A stretch of 22,882 nucleotides of DNA from positions 1 to 22,882 of the forward strand of contig JAISCU010000002.1 in the NCBI GenBank assembly GCA_031265345.1. The letters run 5' to 3'. A program made the position numbers and the translations under genes. Origin of the DNA: Bifidobacteriaceae bacterium (GTDB taxonomy: Bacteria > Actinomycetota > Actinomycetes > Actinomycetales > WQXJ01). Below are positions 6,651-14,125 of this stretch, piece by piece. The notes beneath the pieces are model-generated. The model was not told where the DNA came from. It did no database searches and saw nothing but the letters and a program-made list of their open reading frames with translations. The stretch's first letter is position 1, and each line of letters opens with the position of its first letter.

Positions 6651-8486
6651 ATGACTCGCGTTCTGTCAGCAGTGGCCTGGCCCTATGCCAACGGTCCCAG
6701 GCACATAGGCCATGTGGCCGGATTCGGCGTCCCTTCGGACGTGTTCTCGCGCTACATGCGGATGGCCGGCAACGATGTCCTGATGGTGTCCGGGACGGAC
6801 GAGCACGGCACGCCGATCCTGGTCCAAGCCGAGCAGGAGGGGATAAAAGCCCAGGACCTAGCGGATCGCTACAACCGCGTGATCGTCGAGGATCTGCACC
6901 GGCTGGGCCTGGCCTACGACTTGTTCACCCGGACCACCACCAAGAACCACTACGCCGTGGTCCAGGAGATGTTCAAGACCGTCTACAAGAACGGCTACAT
7001 GGTCGAGAAGACCACTATGGGCGCGATCTCGCCCTCGACCGGACGGACCCTTCCGGACCGTTTCATCGAGGGCACCTGCCCGATCTGCGGTTTCGACGGG
7101 GCGCGCGGCGACCAGTGCGACAACTGCGGCAACCAATTGGACCCGATCGACTTGATAAACCCGCGCTCGCGGATCAATGGCGAGACGCCGAAATTCGTCC
7201 AGTCGAACCATTTCTTCCTCGATCTGCCGTCCCTCGTGGAAGCGTTGGCGGCTTGGTTGGAGACCCGTGGCGATTGGCGTCCCAATGTCCTGAAGTTCTC
7301 CTTCAATCTGCTGGAGGACGTGCGCCCCAGGGCGATGACTCGTGACATCGACTGGGGAATCCCGGTGCCGCTTCCGGGCTGGCAGGATAACCCGAATAAG
7401 CGCATCTACGTCTGGTTCGATGCGGTGGTCGGGTATTTGTCCGCCTCGATCGAATGGTCGCGGCGCCGGGCGCTCAAGACCGGCCAGGCCGCGGACGCAG
7501 ACCAATGGCGCCAGTGGTGGAATTCACCCGAGGCGCGCTCGTATTACTTCATGGGCAAGGACAACATCACCTTCCATTCCCAGATCTGGCCGGCCGAATT
7601 GTTGGGCTACAACGGCCAGGGGTCGCGTGGCGGCTCGCCTGGTGTTTATGGCGAGCTGAACCTGCCCACCGAAGTGGTCTCCTCGGAGTTCTTGAACATC
7701 GGCGGCGAGCAGTTCTCCTCCTCTCGCGGCAGAGTGATCCTGGTGCGCGACATGCTGTCCCGCTACCAACCGGACGCGCTGCGCTATTTCATCGCGGCGG
7801 CCGGGCCGGAGAGCCAGGACGCCGAGTTCACTTGGGAGGAATTCGTCCGCCGCACCAATTCCGAATTGGTGGCCGGTTGGGGCAATCTGGTCAACCGCAC
7901 CGTCAATTTGATCAACAAGAACCTGGGCGCGATCCCGCCCCCTCCGCGAGCGCCCAAACCGGAAGACCAGGCGGTGCTGCGGGCCACCGAGTTGGCCTTC
8001 GGGGAAGTCGGCCGGTCGATCAAGGCGCATCGCCAGAAAGCCGCCGTCACCGCCGCGATGAAGGCCGTCGGGGAGGTCAACAAGTATTTGGCGGACACGG
8101 CGCCCTGGAAATTGGCCAAGGGCGACGATGCCGCCCGCGAGCGTATGGCCGAAGTCCTCCACGTCGCCGCCCAGTGCGTCTCGGATTGCAACACCCTGCT
8201 GGCCCCCTTCCTGCCGCATTCCGCCCAAGAGGTCGATTCCGCCCTTGGCCACAGCCGCCAATTCGGGGACCTTCCAGTCATCGAGGAGGTCGCCGACTTG
8301 GACGATCCTTCCCGCGAATACCCCATCATCACCGGCGATTACGGCCGGGACGCCAGCCGCCCGGCCCCGGCTTGGCGGCGAGAGCCCATCCCGTCCGGCC
8401 AGGCGGTGCCGCCGGCCAAACCGATCTTCACCAAACTCGACCAATCCGTGGTCCAGGCCGAGAACGCCCGCCTGGCCGAAGAGTAG
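6651..8486 (+). CDS. metG: Methionyl-tRNA synthetase
   Basis: MetRS charges tRNA-Met, including the initiator, in the cytosol. The 611-aa protein has the class I signature HIGH at 18-21. A zinc knuckle with Cys143, Cys146, Cys156 and Cys159 lies in the connective domain, and DIDWGIPVP is at 232-240. The KMSKS-equivalent loop reads FSSSR at 355-359, a variant known from actinobacterial MetRS. An alpha-helical anticodon-binding domain follows, and there is no C-terminal EMAPII-type tRNA-binding domain. The start is ATG at 6651; the open frame to 6378 runs antisense through the toxin gene and is not real. The first 60 bp and the 45 bp before them are duplicated as the relic at 5712-5816. tatD begins two bases after the stop. 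Confidence 0.97.
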   Translation: MTRVLSAVAWPYANGPRHIGHVAGFGVPSDVFSRYMRMAGNDVLMVSGTDEHGTPILVQAEQEGIKAQDLADRYNRVIVEDLHRLGLAYDLFTRTTTKNHYAVVQEMFKTVYKNGYMVEKTTMGAISPSTGRTLPDRFIEGTCPICGFDGARGDQCDNCGNQLDPIDLINPRSRINGETPKFVQSNHFFLDLPSLVEALAAWLETRGDWRPNVLKFSFNLLEDVRPRAMTRDIDWGIPVPLPGWQDNPNKRIYVWFDAVVGYLSASIEWSRRRALKTGQAADADQWRQWWNSPEARSYYFMGKDNITFHSQIWPAELLGYNGQGSRGGSPGVYGELNLPTEVVSSEFLNIGGEQFSSSRGRVILVRDMLSRYQPDALRYFIAAAGPESQDAEFTWEEFVRRTNSELVAGWGNLVNRTVNLINKNLGAIPPPPRAPKPEDQAVLRATELAFGEVGRSIKAHRQKAAVTAAMKAVGEVNKYLADTAPWKLAKGDDAARERMAEVLHVAAQCVSDCNTLLAPFLPHSAQEVDSALGHSRQFGDLPVIEEVADLDDPSREYPIITGDYGRDASRPAPAWRREPIPSGQAVPPAKPIFTKLDQSVVQAENARLAEE

Positions 8487-8488
8487 CC

Positions 8489-9397
8489 ATGGCCCAGGAT
8501 CGTTCCTATCCACCGCCGCCCGAACGCCTGCCGTTCCCGGTGACCGACAACCACACCCATATCGAGCCGTTCCAGAGCTTCCCCCAAACGCCGTTGAACC
8601 TGGACCAACAGGTGGCCAGCGCCGAGGCGGTCGGCGTCAGCCGGATTGTGCAGTGCGGCTGCGATTTGGCGGCCGCCCGCTGGACCGTCGAGGTGGCGGT
8701 GAAGCACCCCGCCGTGGTCGGCGCCATCGCCATTCACCCGAACGATGCCGCTCGCCTGGCCGCGCCCGCGTCCGCGTCAACTCTGGCGTCAAGTCCCGCG
8801 CCAACTCCCGCGTCAACCGCCGCGCCGAGCGCCCCTTATCCAGAAGCGCTGGCGGAGATCGCGGAGTTGGCGAGATCAACCGACCGGGTCAGGGCGATCG
8901 GCGAGACCGGGCTGGACTATTTCCGAACCGCGCCGCCCGGCCGCCCCGCTCAACAATCGGCGTTCCGGGACCATATAGCGCTGGCCAAAGAACTCGGCCT
9001 GGCTTTGCAGATCCACGACCGCGACGCCCACGCGGACGTGGTCGCGACGCTTCTCCAAGACGGCGCGCCGGAACGAACGGTTTTCCATTGCTTCTCCGGG
9101 GACCGCGAAATGGCCGCGATTGCCGCGAGCCACGGCTGGTATTGCTCTTTCGCCGGCACAGTCACTTTCAAGTCGGGCGGCGAATTGCGCGCCGCTGTGG
9201 GCGAACTGCCAGTCGAATTGGTGCTGGTGGAGACCGACGCCCCGTACCTCACGCCGGACCCGTTCCGAGGGCGGCCGAACGCCCCCTACATGGTCCCTCT
9301 CACGATGGCGATATTGGCGGAACGCATGGGCTTGCCGCTCGAAGACGCGTGCCGCCAGATTCAGCGGAACACCACCCGCGTTTACGGCGATTGGTGA
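8489..9397 (+). CDS. tatD: TatD-family metal-dependent hydrolase (DNase/deoxyribonuclease fold)
   Basis: This 302-aa TIM-barrel hydrolase of the TatD family shows all the metal ligands: HTHIEPF (HxH), the glutamate in GETGLDYF, IHDRDAH, FHCFSGD and the aspartate in VETDAPYL. Family members are two-metal 3'-5' DNases, and some act in RNA or D-aminoacyl-tRNA quality control. It starts two bases after metG, so the genes are co-transcribed; metG-tatD order is common in Gram-positive bacteria. An unusual Ala/Pro/Ser/Thr-rich loop at about residues 91-115 is encoded by a 12-bp tandem repeat (8762-8833) and interrupts the barrel after IHPNDAARL. The catalytic core looks intact. Confidence 0.93.
   Translation: MAQDRSYPPPPERLPFPVTDNHTHIEPFQSFPQTPLNLDQQVASAEAVGVSRIVQCGCDLAAARWTVEVAVKHPAVVGAIAIHPNDAARLAAPASASTLASSPAPTPASTAAPSAPYPEALAEIAELARSTDRVRAIGETGLDYFRTAPPGRPAQQSAFRDHIALAKELGLALQIHDRDAHADVVATLLQDGAPERTVFHCFSGDREMAAIAASHGWYCSFAGTVTFKSGGELRAAVGELPVELVLVETDAPYLTPDPFRGRPNAPYMVPLTMAILAERMGLPLEDACRQIQRNTTRVYGDW
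8762..8833 (+). repeat. Six in-frame 12-bp tandem units in tatD
   Basis: Degenerate 12-bp units, typically GCGTCAACTCCC, begin at 8762, 8774, 8786, 8798, 8810 and 8822. Twelve bases are four codons, so length changes keep the frame and only alter an Ala/Pro/Ser/Thr loop. Confidence 0.6.
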
Positions 9398-9485
9398 AGA
9401 TGTTGTGAAGGCGCGGAGGTATCTCCCACCAAAAGCGGCCCTCGAGGAGTAAAAGCAGTCGCGTCATCCCGACAAATCCGTTAGG

Positions 9486-9500
9486 GTCGAACGGTTCGAC
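9486..9500. promoter_or_regulatory. 15-bp palindrome upstream of the DUF348/G5 gene
   Basis: GTCGAAC and GTTCGAC are perfect inverted arms around one central base. They overlap a TANNNT-type -10 hexamer (TAGGGT, 9482-9487) and lie about 30 bp before the start codon. No matching -35 is visible. It could be an operator or the start of a leader fold. Confidence 0.3.
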
Positions 9501-9528
9501 GCACCCGACCTTCCCGGAGTAACGTATT

Positions 9529-10770
9529 TTGTCGATGACACATCCATGTGGTCATGCCGCACCGAGCCGCCGGAGTCAAGCCCGCCGGTCCGTCAAGCGT
9601 GGTCGCCGCGCCAAGCTGGTCGCACGCCTTGCGGTCCTGGCCGTGGCGGCGGGCGGCATCGCCGGTTTCTCGGCCACCCACAAGAGCGTCACCATCACCG
9701 TTGACGACCAGAGCCGCGAGGTCACGACCTTCGCGGGCTCGGTCAAAGGCGTCCTGGCCCAAGAGCACATCGCCTACACCGAGCGCGACCTGGTCGCTCC
9801 CGGCCCGGACGCGGCCGTCCCGCGCGCGGGTGAGATAGTGGTCCGCACCGCCAGGCAGATGGAATTGACCATCGACGGCGAGCAGCGGATGGTCTGGACG
9901 ACCGCTTCCACAGTCGAGGAGGCCCTCGCCGACCTGGGTGTTCGCTCGGACGAGGCGCAGCTGTCGGTTTCCCGCCGCACCGCGATCGAGCGGCTGGTGG
10001 GGATGGTCAACGTCTCCACGCCGAAGGTTCTGAGCGTGGCTGTCGACGGCGCGGTCATGGACGCGTACTCCAACGCCGCCACGGTCCGCGAACTGCTTGG
10101 CGAGCTGGGCGTGATCCTGGGCGAGGACGACAAGGTCACGCCCGCCCTGGGCGAGATCCCCGAGGACGGCCAGCAGATCGTGATCGAACGGGCGCTCGCC
10201 ACCAGCGGCAGCGAGATAACGGCGATCCCCTTCGAGACGGAGGAGAAAGAGGACCCCAACCTGGCCAAGGGCGTCAAGAAGGTGCAAACCCCGGGCGTCG
10301 CGGGCCAAAGAGTCGTCACGTTCACCGCCACCGTGGTGGGCGGCGAGGAAGTCTCGCGGGAGCCCATCCTGTCCGCGGTGACGGTCCAGCCGGTCACCCA
10401 AGTCGTGCTGATCGGCACCAAAGAGCCGACCAAACCGGCCCCGAGCGTATCGGTCGATGTCGATCCGGGCAGCGCCCAAGGCATCGCCAAGCAGATGATG
10501 CTCGATTCCTACGGCTGGGGCGACGACCAACTGGCTTGCCTCATCTCGCTCTGGAACCGCGAGTCCGGCTGGCGGGTCAACGCCGCCAACCGCTCCTCCG
10601 GCGCCTACGGCATCCCGCAAGCGCTGCCGGGCTCGAAGATGGCCTCGGCCGGGTCCGACTGGCAGACCAACCCGGCCACCCAGATCAAGTGGGGCCTGGG
10701 CTACATCTCCGGCCGCTATTCCACTCCGTGCGGAGCCTGGAGCGCGTTCCAATCGAAGGGCTGGTACTGA
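9529..10770 (+). CDS. Cell-wall protein with DUF348 repeats, G5 domain and lysozyme-like domain (RpfB-like)
   Basis: The 413-aa product has a basic N-terminus and one hydrophobic segment (about 29-48), so it is exported or membrane-anchored. Three DUF348 repeats follow (about 53-95, 111-152, 168-210), then a G5 domain (about 223-298) and a C-terminal lytic-transglycosylase-like domain (about 315-413; LWNRESGW with the likely catalytic Glu345, and GAYGIPQALPG). DUF348-G5 is the architecture of resuscitation-promoting factor RpfB. Here the catalytic end resembles the SLT/aggregation-promoting type rather than the classical Rpf domain. The role is probably peptidoglycan cleavage in growth or division. 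Its position between tatD and rsmA is the usual rpfB locus of actinobacteria. TTG at 9529 has GGAG nine bases upstream; ATG at 9535 is the alternative. Confidence 0.88.
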   Translation: MSMTHPCGHAAPSRRSQARRSVKRGRRAKLVARLAVLAVAAGGIAGFSATHKSVTITVDDQSREVTTFAGSVKGVLAQEHIAYTERDLVAPGPDAAVPRAGEIVVRTARQMELTIDGEQRMVWTTASTVEEALADLGVRSDEAQLSVSRRTAIERLVGMVNVSTPKVLSVAVDGAVMDAYSNAATVRELLGELGVILGEDDKVTPALGEIPEDGQQIVIERALATSGSEITAIPFETEEKEDPNLAKGVKKVQTPGVAGQRVVTFTATVVGGEEVSREPILSAVTVQPVTQVVLIGTKEPTKPAPSVSVDVDPGSAQGIAKQMMLDSYGWGDDQLACLISLWNRESGWRVNAANRSSGAYGIPQALPGSKMASAGSDWQTNPATQIKWGLGYISGRYSTPCGAWSAFQSKGWY

Positions 10771-11840
10771 GTCCGGAGGCGCCCGCGGGGCCATCGCTGC
10801 TCACCCCCACGGATGTTCGTTCCCTGGTGGAGCGCCTGGGCCTGCGCCCAGCCAAGAGCCTCGGCCAGAACTTCATGGTCGACCCCTCCCAAGTCCGTCG
10901 GATCGTCGCCGCTGCCCGCCTGACGCCTGGCGAGCGCGTGGTCGAGGTCGGTCCCGGCCTCGGCTCGCTCACCCTGGGCCTGTTGGAGGCGGGCGCCCAG
11001 GTCACAGCCGTAGAGCTGGATGCCGCCCTGGCGCGGGCACTGCCCGTGACGGTTGCCGGCCGAGCGGCATCGGCGGCGTCCCGCCTGACGGTGCTCCAAG
11101 CTGACGCGCTCGACCTGACGGACCTGCCCGGTCCGCCGCCGACAGCCCTGGTCTCGAACCTGCCCTACTCCATCGCCACCAAGGTGCTGTTGCGCTTCCT
11201 CGAGCGCTTCGAGTCGCTCGCGTCCGCGCTGGTCATGGTGCAGGCGGAGGTCGCGGACCGCCTGGTCGCGCCGCCCGGCTCGCGCACTTATGGCATCCCC
11301 AGCGTGAAGGCCGCGTGGTGGGCGTCCGCCCGGCTGGCTGGCCAGGTCCCACGCAGCGCCTTCTTCCCGGTCCCGCGGGTCGATTCGACCCTGGTCCATC
11401 TGGTCCGGCGTCCAGCCCCGGACGTCGGAGTGCCGCGTGAACAGGTCTTCGCGGTGGCCGATGCCGCTTTCGCCGGCCGCCGCAAGACCTTGAGGGTGGC
11501 TCTGGCCAGCTTGGCAGGCGGCGCCATGCGGGCGGAACGGGCCTTGCGGGCGGCCGGGATCGATCCGCGTGCGCGGGGCGAGACGCTGTCCGTCGAGGAC
11601 TTCGCCCGCTTGGCCTCGGAGCTCGCGGCTGAAGACCGACCCGAACACGGGTTAGCGTCTGACGCAAACCCGTGTTCCCTTCCGTCCGCTTGCGAGGTGC
11701 CTACCCGCCCGATGGCGGCGGCACTCGCGTCTGAAGACCGACCCGAACACGGGTTAGCGTCTGACGCAAACCCGTGTTCCCTTCCGTCCGCTCACGAGGA
11801 GCCCACGCGCCCGATGGGGGAGTCGGGTGGCGATGACTGA
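10728..11840 (+). CDS. rsmA: 16S rRNA dimethyladenosine transferase RsmA/KsgA with repeat-derived C-terminal tail
   Basis: RsmA dimethylates two adjacent adenines near the 3' end of 16S rRNA using SAM during small-subunit maturation. Hallmarks are KSLGQNFMVDP, the SAM motif VVEVGPGLGSLT, and NLPYSIAT (motif IV). The core ends near RGETLSVEDFARLASEL. About 70 further residues come from two copies of a 34-residue repeat (EDRPEHGLASDANP...) not found in the family. The true start is uncertain. No ATG, GTG or TTG lies in the expected place; GTG at 10728 would overlap the previous gene by 43 bp without a ribosome site. CTG at 10767 overlaps the upstream TGA as CTGA and has GAAGGG seven bases before it, giving 357 aa. 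The stop overlaps the ispE start. Confidence 0.93.
   Translation: MRSLERVPIEGLVLSPEAPAGPSLLTPTDVRSLVERLGLRPAKSLGQNFMVDPSQVRRIVAAARLTPGERVVEVGPGLGSLTLGLLEAGAQVTAVELDAALARALPVTVAGRAASAASRLTVLQADALDLTDLPGPPPTALVSNLPYSIATKVLLRFLERFESLASALVMVQAEVADRLVAPPGSRTYGIPSVKAAWWASARLAGQVPRSAFFPVPRVDSTLVHLVRRPAPDVGVPREQVFAVADAAFAGRRKTLRVALASLAGGAMRAERALRAAGIDPRARGETLSVEDFARLASELAAEDRPEHGLASDANPCSLPSACEVPTRPMAAALASEDRPEHGLASDANPCSLPSAHEEPTRPMGESGGDD
11629..11817 (+). repeat. Two in-frame 102-bp repeats, each with a 35-bp palindrome, inside rsmA
   Basis: Units begin at 11629 and 11731 (period 102 bp, 34 codons). Their first 62 bases are identical, and the remainder is similar. Each contains a near-perfect 35-bp palindrome (11643-11677 and 11745-11779). 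An 11-bp outer arm GAACACGGGTT pairs with AACCCGTGTTC. A GCGTC/GACGC inner arm pairs around one base, with a single A-A mismatch between the arms. No T-run follows, so a rho-independent terminator is unlikely. The repeats lie just before ispE. Confidence 0.85.
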
Positions 11841-12774
11841 GGTGGCGGCCCCTGGGGCGATGGCGACCGCTCCGGCCAAGATCAACCTGGCGTTGCGGGT
11901 GGGGAGCCGCCGGGCCGACGGCTATCATCCGCTGAACAGCTTGTTCCACGCTGTTGACCTGTCCGAACGGGTGAGCGTGGGGGCGGCCGCCAGTGACGGC
12001 GACGAATTGACCGTGACCGGGCGACAGGCGCGGGGCGTGCCGCTGGGCCGGACCAACCTGGCCCTGATGGCGGCGGCCCTCTTGCGACGCGAGCATGGCG
12101 CCCTGCCGCCGGTCCGTCTGCAAATCGACAAAGCCATTCCGGTGGCCGGGGGACTGGCCGGTGGCAGCGCCGACGCCGCCGCTGCCCTGCGCGCGTTGAA
12201 CGATTGGTGGGGCCTCGGCTTGAGCCGCGAGCGCCTGATCGAGCTGGCCGCCGAATTGGGTTCCGATGTGCCGTTCGCGGTGCTCGGCGGCAACGCCATC
12301 GGGCAGGGCCGGGGTGAGGACCTGCGGCCAGTCCCGTCGCGAGGCTCTTTGCATTGGGCGCTGGTGATCAGCCCGGAAGGCATGTCCACCCCGGAGGTCT
12401 TCGCGCATTTCGACCGCCGCGGCCATGCCAGCGGGTTGGACGGGCCGCCGCCCATCCCTCCGGCGCTGTTGGAGGGCCTGGCCCAGGGCGATCCGGCGCT
12501 GGTCGGAGCGAACCTGGTCAACGACCTCCAACCGGTCGCCTTCGCCCTTCGACCGGAGCTGTCCCGTGTGGCCCAGGCGGCGCGCGACGCCGGCGCGCTG
12601 GGCGCCATCGTCTCCGGTTCCGGCCCGACAGTCGCCTGCCTGGCAGCCAACGGCGCTCACGCCCAGGACCTGGCGGCCGCAATGAGGTCGTGGCTCGCCC
12701 AGGCTGACCCGGCGGCAATGGCGACGACGGCGGCCAACCGAGTCCTGGTAGCACAAGGCCCCGCCGAACCATAG
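11833..12774 (+). CDS. ispE: 4-diphosphocytidyl-2-C-methyl-D-erythritol kinase
   Basis: IspE phosphorylates CDP-methylerythritol in the MEP isoprenoid pathway in the cytosol and belongs to the GHMP kinases. The 313-aa protein has the N-terminal AKINLAL motif (catalytic Lys16), ADGYHPL, the glycine-rich GHMP loop PVAGGLAGGSADAA (103-116), Asp145 in GSDVPFA, and the C-terminal GSGPTVACL. ATG at 11833 overlaps the rsmA stop by 8 bp and follows GGGGGAG. GTG at 11827 would add two residues and is equally possible. rsmA-ispE adjacency is standard in actinobacteria. An ABC-F gene often comes next, but here it lies about 9.7 kb away on the other strand. Confidence 0.95.
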   Translation: MTEVAAPGAMATAPAKINLALRVGSRRADGYHPLNSLFHAVDLSERVSVGAAASDGDELTVTGRQARGVPLGRTNLALMAAALLRREHGALPPVRLQIDKAIPVAGGLAGGSADAAAALRALNDWWGLGLSRERLIELAAELGSDVPFAVLGGNAIGQGRGEDLRPVPSRGSLHWALVISPEGMSTPEVFAHFDRRGHASGLDGPPPIPPALLEGLAQGDPALVGANLVNDLQPVAFALRPELSRVAQAARDAGALGAIVSGSGPTVACLAANGAHAQDLAAAMRSWLAQADPAAMATTAANRVLVAQGPAEP

Positions 12775-12815
12775 TTGGGGACAGGCCCGAACCATGGTTA
12801 GGACAGTCCCCAACT
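12773..12815. terminator. Candidate bidirectional terminator after ispE
   Basis: AGTTGGGGAC (12773-12782) and GTCCCCAACT (12806-12815) form a 10-bp stem. The loop contains the 10-bp palindrome AACCATGGTT (12790-12799). It lies between convergent ispE and azlD. Either strand ends the stem with only a short T-stretch, so termination is plausible but unproven. A second partial copy of CCGAACCAT-GTT at the ispE end suggests a small local duplication. Confidence 0.4.
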
Positions 12816-12857
12816 CTGGTTCTGCTAGGACACTAAGGCAAAGGACAGAGTCCACGC

Positions 12858-13178
12858 CTACGGTAGACCCAAAGCGCGCAGGCCGGCGGCCACCAGGGCG
12901 GCGATCACCACGACCACGATGAACGGCGCCCGCAGCCAGAGGGCCAGCCCGGCGACGCACACCGCTGCCAAGCGCGAATCGATCGCCAGACCCTGACCCT
13001 GGGCGGCGGTCTGCACCGCGAGCAGTCCGGCCAGCAGCGCCACCGTCACCAGCCCCATGATTCGGCTGACGCGCTCGCCGGCCAACCAGGAGCGTGGGAG
13101 GTAGGCGCCAATTACCTTCAACCCCAGACAAGCGCCGCAGCCCGCCAAGACAGTCGCCCACACGGCAGTGTCGCTCAT
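12858..13178 (-). CDS. azlD: AzlD-family branched-chain amino-acid exporter small subunit
   Basis: This 106-aa, very hydrophobic protein has three to four membrane segments. The order, size and LKVIGAYLPRSWL N-terminal segment fit the AzlD family. With AzlC, AzlD forms a membrane exporter of branched-chain amino acids and, in Bacillus, of the analogue 4-azaleucine. ATG at 13178 overlaps the azlC stop as ATGA, so the two subunits are coupled at translation. Substrate specificity cannot be seen in the sequence. Confidence 0.82.
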   Translation of the reverse strand: MSDTAVWATVLAGCGACLGLKVIGAYLPRSWLAGERVSRIMGLVTVALLAGLLAVQTAAQGQGLAIDSRLAAVCVAGLALWLRAPFIVVVVIAALVAAGLRALGLP

Positions 13179-14002
13179 GTGCCGTCCCCGTCCGCCGATG
13201 CCGCTCCACCAGACCGCCTATCACCAGACCGCCCGCCCTGAGACCACCCGCCACCGGGCCGCCTGCCCTGAGTCCGCCCGGCACGAGACCACCCGCCATT
13301 AGGCCGCCCGTCTCCAGACTCCGCTCGTGGCCAGAATCCCACCGCCAAAGCCGCCAGCGCGGCCAACAGCACCGGCACGCCAGGCGTCAAGAAGGGACTC
13401 GCGACCAGGGCGATGAACACTGCCAGAGAAGCCGTCGCCTGGGCGCCGCGTGAGGCCAGGCGGGGCCAAAGCAACCCCAGGAAAGCTGCTGCGGCTGCCG
13501 CGTCGAGGCCCCAGGCGCGGGGATCGCCCATGGCGTCCCCGGCCAGCGCTCCGGCCAGGGTCAAGGCGTTCCAGCAGACCCAGACGCCGGCCCCGGCCCA
13601 CCAGAATCCAGTCCGGCGGGCGGAGCCGTCCGATTGCGCCAGGGCCACCGCCGTCGACTCGTCAATCGTCAGCTGCGCGCCCAGCAACCGGCGCCACCCC
13701 CGCAGGCCCAGCAGGGGCCCCAACTGCACCGCGTACAGCAGGTTCCGCCCGCCCAGCAATGCCGCCGAAGCGACGGCCGCCGAACCGAGACCGCCCGCCC
13801 CCAGCACTCCGACCAGGGCGAACTGCGAACCGCCGGTGAACATGACCATTGACAGCAGCTGGGTCTGCCAAATGCTCAGCCCGGCCGTTACTGCCAGCGC
13901 GCCGAAGGAAACGCCGTAGAGCCCGGTTGCCACGGACACTGAGACCGCCTGGCGAACGGCTTCCCGCTTAGCGGTGGAAGCATTCAAGGGCGCTCCTGTC
14001 AT
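13175..14002 (-). CDS. azlC: AzlC-family branched-chain amino-acid exporter large subunit
   Basis: The 275-aa protein has the AzlC pattern. VATGLYGVSFGALAV lies in the first membrane segment, followed by MVMFTGGSQFALVGVL, GGRNLLYAVQLGP and QLTIDESTAVAL, with about six to seven membrane segments in all. It should pair with AzlD in the inner membrane to export branched-chain amino acids. ATG at 14002 gives the full open frame. TTG at 13987 has a better ribosome site (ACAGGAG, five bases away). A TTGACG hexamer at 14035-14040 lies 17 bp before GACCAT, which would put the transcript start close to the ATG. The last roughly 45 residues are a hydrophilic Gly/Arg/Ser tail made by a 15-bp tandem repeat, unusual for the family. 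Confidence 0.85.
   Translation of the reverse strand: MTGAPLNASTAKREAVRQAVSVSVATGLYGVSFGALAVTAGLSIWQTQLLSMVMFTGGSQFALVGVLGAGGLGSAAVASAALLGGRNLLYAVQLGPLLGLRGWRRLLGAQLTIDESTAVALAQSDGSARRTGFWWAGAGVWVCWNALTLAGALAGDAMGDPRAWGLDAAAAAAFLGLLWPRLASRGAQATASLAVFIALVASPFLTPGVPVLLAALAALAVGFWPRAESGDGRPNGGWSRAGRTQGRRPGGGWSQGGRSGDRRSGGAASADGDGT
13211..13315. repeat. Seven in-frame 15-bp tandem units at the 3' end of azlC
   Basis: Seven 15-bp units (typical plus-strand form AGACCGCCCGCCCTG) start every 15 bases from 13211. They encode a repetitive Gly/Arg/Ser/Gln tail of azlC just before the azlD start. Fifteen bases are five codons, so the frame survives changes in copy number. Confidence 0.75.
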
Positions 14003-14011
14003 CCCGATCCG

Positions 14012-14040
14012 ATGGTCCGGCCAGCGAAAATGGCCGTCAA
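14012..14040 (-). promoter_or_regulatory. Weak candidate promoter for azlCD
   Basis: On the minus strand TTGACG (14040-14035) is followed after 17 bp by GACCAT (14017-14012). The -35 is good and the -10 is poor. The start would fall about 5 bp before the azlC ATG, implying a leaderless or very short leader. The rest of the gap, 14041-14125, shows nothing I recognise. Confidence 0.3.
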
Positions 14041-14125
14041 GAGCTTACTGCGAGCCGGGCGGCTGTTCGCCGGGGCTGCCCATTGCGTAAAGGCTCCCGT
14101 TGTGCAAGCGCGGCGCGGCCAGAGG

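Noticed and set aside
9398..9528. Cyclic-di-AMP riboswitch before the RpfB-like gene
   Set aside because: Such leaders occur before some actinobacterial rpf genes, but the 131-bp gap is short and I could not see the conserved core.
11701..13299. 532-codon minus-strand open frame opposite ispE and azlD
   Set aside because: It is antisense to ispE and out of frame with azlC/azlD. Its Gly-rich end is the 15-bp repeat read in another frame.
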